From Cantharellus purpuraceus (Eukaryota > Basidiomycota > Agaricomycetes > Cantharellales > Hydnaceae): DNA of 64,000 nucleotides. A program made the position numbers and the translations under genes. Location of the stretch: NCBI GenBank assembly GCA_025174535.1, contig JALBUN010000034.1:288501-352500 (forward strand). Reading direction: 5' to 3'. The notes beneath the pieces were generated by a model. That model was given only the letters and a program-made list of their open reading frames with translations, was not told the DNA's origin and did not search any database. Below are positions 59,850 to 64,000 of the stretch, piece after piece. Position 1 is the first letter of the stretch. Each line of letters opens with the position of its first letter.

Positions 59850-60998
59850 ATGACAGACCACATTGCAACGAATGGTACCGCCAATTCTCAGCACGGCATG
59901 CCCTCTTCGCAAGGCGGACAAGGTACCCAGACACGATCTGGTGCCAATCATGCGGGACAAGTTCGAGATGATGATCCTCAGAAACACGCTTCAGAAAGGA
60001 GCCAACAGGGTAACCATGTATCTCGTAGCGCACAAGGCGTGTCACCCGACACCCAGACGGTTGAGCGCGGCTCTGCGAATGCTGGGCAACAGGGACGCAC
60101 AGATCGGGGAGGCGATCCTGTTGATCGTGGACATGGGAAAGCGGGAGCGCAGACGGTCGGAAGTGCTGGTGCTGGGCATGCAGAGGATTCAGAGAGTTAC
60201 AAAAAACACGCTCCAGCAACGGATGCGAAGTCTCACCCCACGGAGGGCAACGGTGGTGCTCGGAAACATGGACACGTGCAGACCACAGGCAGAGGCGGAG
60301 AGGAAGGGGACGCTTCCGAGGTGAAAGTGAGGGATCGTGAAAATGATAACCATGCGGCACATCGCGAACGGTCGAAAATCGCTGAAACCGCTATTCCGGA
60401 AGATGCCAAGGCGCGAATTGCCAAGAGTGAAGGTATCGTGGCTATACCCATTCATTCGTAGCAAACTAAGCGTTCCCCAGGGAAAGATGGAAAACGCTAC
60501 AAAAAGGCTTTAAAGGAAGAGGCAAAAGCGGAGGATACTACACTGAAGAATAAGATGAAAGAGCTTGAAAGCCTTCGAAAGGTCCATAAGCAAGCAGCAA
60601 AGGTGTAGTTAAAAAGGCATGCGACAAGCGTTGTGCTGACAGCTCTCAGGATGAAGCGGCGGCTGCGGCTTCGCATTCGAAGGCGGTCAAGAACGAGCAT
60701 AAGTTGGACATGGACTTTCTTTCAGCGCGCACCAAGCATGAGTCTGCACTTGCAGACTTAAAGGCCAAGGAAGTCGCCGTCACCGCTACCAAACGCCACA
60801 CTGAGGAGCAGAATCAGCTGTTGCAAGTAAAGCAGAAGGAAGTCGAAGATTTTCGTGGGAAAAAGGCCGCCGACGACGTTGGTGTTTCCTTTCTATCTAA
60901 AGGTTGGTTTATTGATCAGCTGCTCTGAAACCCAGCGCGAAAGAGAGGCGAAGCTCAGACATATCGCAACAACTCCTGCCCAAGTGTCCGCTTCCTGA
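59850..60998 (+). CDS. Ncp1-like coiled-coil protein
   Basis: The start MTDHIATNGTANSQHG is at 59850; the frame is open to 59775 but that codon is TTG. The first about 200 residues are hydrophilic, rich in Gly, His, Gln and Asp. PEDAKARIAKSEG then leads into GKDGKRYKKALKEEAKAE and a long coiled coil (KMKELESLRKVHKQAAK, SKAVKNEHKLDMDFLSAR, QLLQVKQKEVEDFRGKK). Three introns fit: 60432-60479, about 60603-60650 and 60881-60939. It ends PAQVSAS at 60996-60998. This layout matches basidiomycete proteins labelled DNA-binding protein Ncp1; the name is from memory and DNA binding is not shown by the sequence. About 330 residues. Confidence 0.7.
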
Positions 60999-61839
60999 AG
61001 GCCTCGCCACTGTGCGGCCATCAGCGGGTGTATGCTGCAGCAAGAATCTCGTATACCTTGGTGTGAGGCTCGGGTGTTGACAATGTAACCAGTATTTCTA
61101 ATCGCGCTGCAATGAATCTTTTGCTTCGCAAAGTGAAAAAGCTGATGGGAATATGCATGAAGCATGGCATGCATTCTGAAAACAGCAAAGTTATCCAGTA
61201 GGTACTTGGCATCAATGGGAGATTGTGTGAAGTGCTGTAGTAATGCCACTCACGTTGATGGCCCGCCAGAAGCTGCGGTAGTTGATACGTTTGACCTATA
61301 CGTCGGGACTCGAGGACCGGCTCCTTGGTATTACATCTCTCGTCAACGAACTGGTCCAAGCACAACTTGGTAGTAATACAGCTTTGGCTGGACCAGGCGT
61401 CTCTGAAGCCTGTAGTGGAGACCGTGATGAGCAAGATTGACATCAAGAAACGTGAAGTGTACAGTTTCACAGGAGGTTGGTATCCTCATGCACAATGTCC
61501 CAGCTTTATGTCCAAACATGACAATATACTTCAAATAGAGTTTGAATGCAGGAGACAAGCCTGCACCGCAGCATACACGGACCCAGTGGCTCTAATTCTT
61601 TACCCAGGAGTGGTATCGAAGTAAATTGGCGTAGGTTGTCGTGGCATGAAACTAATCCATGCTATAGAGGGACCTGAAGGCAGCGAGGAATTTTTTTGCC
61701 GATCGAATGATTGCTTTGCAAGGCCGCGGAGTTTTTTCTTCAACGGAAACGTTTGAAGGAAATCACTTTCTCAGGTTCTAGTTCCAACCGGCTACCCACT
61801 TCCTCGTTCCTACCCTCAACTCGATATTCGGCTACCACC
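60999..61839. other. Intergenic; end of copy B and PHO88 upstream region
   Basis: Copy-B homology runs to about 61480. Frames on both strands (for example minus 60893-61249) have matching but degraded frames in copy A and no known family; the reading frame differs between copies, which argues against a gene. Confidence 0.5.
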
Positions 61840-62927
61840 ATGAGTTCTGCAATATCCAATTTGGTTATTTCTCTGGGAGCGATGCAGCGTGTGTATTCAA
61901 TCCTGCACTCTGTTCTAACTTACGTGGCCACTTACCACCCGTTGTTCTCAAACACATGTGTTATGTATCATGCCGTCTTTGACTGGTCCACACGCACACC
62001 TTGGTCTCTCTATCCTTTGCTACAGTTGCACGCAAAATCCCATTTGATGACCCAGAGGTCCTCAATTATGTCCGGATAGGATACGCAGCGACACAGCTCA
62101 TTACGCTCGCCATCTACTTCTACACGTCGTATAAGGTGATTTTCCATCTATATTCTGCATCCGGGTGGAAGGAAGGAATCGAGTCTGCGAGCTCACACAA
62201 TCTTATACTTTTGCAGATCAGGAGCAAAAATGAGCAGACGGTGCTGAAATATGGTGCGCCCCGTCTCTCATGCATGAATTACGTTCCTCGTGTCTCACTC
62301 GTTGTGTGCTTGTGCCTTATCTTTGTATAGTCGAGCCTGCGAACCCAATGGTTCGTAGTGTGTACATAGTGTAATCCCTGCGCTGACATGTCCATCGTTA
62401 CACTCCCCAGTCTCCTGACTCGGGTGGACTGGTTACCACCACGTACCGTGATTACGACCTCGGCGAGGTCTCAAAACTTGTACGTCCCCTCTGCCGTCAC
62501 TCGTACCTTATGCACCACCTTTTTAACTTGACCACCACGTAGGTCAAAGGCGTCTACATGGGCGTTGGTGCGTTGGCATCTCGTTCATCCACTGACACTG
62601 CATTCACGCATGAAACACACCAGCTATGATGGGTTTCTTGCATATCTACATGAAATACACCCAGCCACTCTTCGTGCAAGCATTAATGGGTCTCAAGAAC
62701 CTCTATGAGGCCAAGCCTGTTGCCATCCATATACTCGGGCGCAAGGCCGAAGGCGACCTCAAGAGACCATTCAAGGGCGCACCGAGCCTTTTCGGAGGTT
62801 TGTGATATTTTCCATTGTTCTATCTGTGCTAACTTGAACACGGAACACAGGCGCGGGACAGCCTGCGACTGACAAGGCAGCCATTGACGAGGCTGAGAAA
62901 CGGGTCGGCGGCTCTAAGGAAGAGTAA
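61840..62927 (+). CDS. PHO88: Pho88/Snd3-type ER membrane protein
   Basis: An ER membrane protein of the SRP-independent targeting (SND) route, first described in phosphate uptake. The start is MSSAISNLVISLGAMQ at 61840. An intron beginning after ATGCAGC joins LARKIPFDDPEVLNYVRIGYAA, the strongest signature. Then follow LITLAIYFYTSYK, IRSKNEQTVLKYVEPANPM, VTTTYRDYDLGEVSKLVKGVYMG, MMGFLHIYMKYTQPLFVQ, and KAEGDLKRPFKGAPSLFGG. The tail AIDEAEKRVGGSKEE ends at 62925-62927. About 190 residues, six exons or more, all in the family's order and length. Confidence 0.96.
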
Positions 62928-63170
62928 AACATGGCTTTGGCACTACCATCTGCATCGGGACGGATCGAGGAGTCATTGTTGTATTGCGCTTACGGTATAT
63001 AATCGTCTGCCACCTATATATCCGTTGTGATACTTGCAACGTCGTCAATCCAATGCAAACATTGCCAGGTCGGAAATGTCAGTGGTCAAAGCAAAGGCTT
63101 TTTAGAGGTAGACCAGTCACAGCCAGGGATAATAAACAGAGTTTTGCATAGGCACGCCATGGTGCCAGTC
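62928..63170. other. Shared 3' gap between convergent genes
   Basis: Both 3' UTRs lie in this 243-bp gap. AATAAATAAG at 63230 is just outside it, inside the last intron of the minus-strand gene. No further element seen. Confidence 0.45.
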
Positions 63171-63944
63171 TATTGCAACTTGTACCCGACTAGACTCCTA
63201 CGGCCAATGATTTCGCCAATCTAAGTAGCAAATAAATAAGCAATGAATTCTAAGCCGATAGCAAGCAGCACAGGAGAACGGAATGCGTGTGCAAACGGCA
63301 TGAAAAACTCGCCTTGAAAATTGTATACGCCTCAATCGCATACAACCCAACCCTGGCCCACTCGCCATTACTCATGATTTCCCGCCAGTAACTGGGGTTG
63401 CGGGCCCGCTGTGCGAGCGTCGTGTATGCATCCGACCATGTCTGCGGGCTGAGCGGAGGTTGGAGACGCTCAGCGATGTAGACTTGTTTCAAGAGCTCGC
63501 GTGCCACGGAGAGGTTGTATGTCAGCGGGGCGCGGTACGCTGATTCAAAGAAAAAAAAAAGGTATTTTTGTTAGTAGGCTGGATAGCGGAGAAGACGAAG
63601 GTTTTTTCCATAGACTGGGACTATACGAAAGGAGTGGGGGGAGGGAGGGAGGACGAACGATACGCACATCCAAGCATATTCGCAATACGCTCCCCGAGGG
63701 GTCCCGCAGCCTTCTGCGCTTTCTGGAATGCATTCCCGGCATGTTTCGAGGCCGAGTTGTACGCGTTTTGGGCGGTTTTTTGTGCTTGGTCGAGGGAGGA
63801 AGGCGATGAGGACGACGAGGATGAGGGCGACGATGATGCGAAGCGGGATTGCGGATGGCGGGGGTGGACGTGACGGAGGGAGAGGCCTGTAGAGGGACGG
63901 TTGTGGGGGTGGAAACGAAATGCAGTACGGATGGTGGAGGCCAT
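63171..63944 (-). CDS. ATP20: Mitochondrial ATP synthase subunit g
   Basis: Subunit g is an inner-membrane subunit that helps dimerise the F1Fo ATP synthase. The start MASTIRTAFRFHPHNRPS at 63944 opens an Arg-rich, Ser-rich mitochondrial presequence. After one long intron (about 63541-63670) come YRAPLTYNLSVARELLKQ, VYIAERLQPPLSPQTWSDAY, RNPSYWREIMSNGEWARVG and LYAIEAYTIFK. The last small exon reads IGEIIGRRSLVGYKLQ, with the stop at 63171-63173; it carries the GxxxG-like helix end characteristic of the family. About 200 residues. It converges with PHO88 across a 243-bp gap. Confidence 0.93.
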
Positions 63945-64000
63945 CGGTCGGTGACCTCAATGTAAGGGAAAGAGAAATTGTCGGCGCCTATTTGGCGGGT

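Larger units (their letters stand above)
57755..61480 (+). repeat. Segmental duplication, copy B (intact order)
   Basis: Contains, in order, GPx upstream DNA, GPx (58384-59542), the ncp1-like gene (59850-60998) and about 480 bp downstream. Matches to copy A are visible throughout, with indels such as a roughly 55-bp insertion near 58295-58355 just upstream of GPx. Confidence 0.85.

Noticed and set aside
60893..61470. Minus-strand genes opposite the end of the ncp1-like gene
   Set aside because: The frames overlap the last ncp1 exon antisense, and the matching frames in copy A differ in phase, so they are not conserved as protein.
1..64000. CRISPR arrays, bacterial operons, rRNA genes
   Set aside because: None seen; the short repeats present are not regularly spaced with unique spacers, and the gene structure is eukaryotic.

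Overview
The window is nuclear DNA of a basidiomycete fungus, most likely a mushroom-forming agaricomycete. Genes are dense on both strands and broken by many short introns of roughly 45-65 nt with GT(A/G)NGT donors. The protein families are fungal throughout: GH5 exo-beta-1,3-glucanase, polyporopepsin-type protease, ATG15, PHO88, an Ncp1-like coiled-coil protein and a Ca3427-type binding protein. I can support 22 protein genes, two ncp1-like gene fragments, one diverged inverted duplication, several hairpin or tandem repeats and no RNA gene. Gene models were spliced by eye from reading-frame continuity and family conservation, so some exon edges may be off.

Layout. 1-1728 (-): N-terminal part of tRNA exportin (XPOT/LOS1), running off the left edge. 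3256-5054 (-): secreted GH5 glucanase. 5999-7103 (-) and 7306-8762 (+): a Gln/Ser-rich protein and an SsuA-like substrate-binding protein sharing a 202-bp divergent promoter. 10175-13907 (+): BUB1 checkpoint kinase, convergent with 14144-17295 (-), ataxin-2/Pbp1. 18789-20381 (-): aspartic protease. 20667-25487 (-): complete telomerase reverse transcriptase. 25724-26847 (-): MIT-like protein. 27489-28485 (-) and 28616-28944 (+): TPR protein and a small complex-I-like membrane protein from a 130-bp divergent promoter. 29570-31365 (+): ATG15 lipase. 31.6-33.9 kb: diverged tandem repeats. 33924-35622 (+): conserved protein of unknown function. 35.6-37.1 kb: a long pyrimidine-rich stretch; 38.16-38.25 kb: two back-to-back palindromes.

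39625-48009 (+) holds three head-to-tail genes: a DAL5/TNA1-type MFS permease, urate oxidase and a zinc-finger regulator with a C2H2 pair plus a Zn2Cys6-like cluster. Together they look like a small purine/nitrogen-utilisation locus.

48.9-61.5 kb is dominated by two diverged copies of a block carrying a glutathione peroxidase gene and an ncp1-like gene. They lie in opposite orientation around a conserved membrane-protein gene (53900-56543). The left copy is circularly permuted relative to the right one, and its peroxidase carries a Gln-to-Glu change at a catalytic position. The right copy is intact (GPx 58384-59542; ncp1-like 59850-60998). The window closes with convergent PHO88 (61840-62927, +) and ATP synthase subunit g (63171-63944, -).
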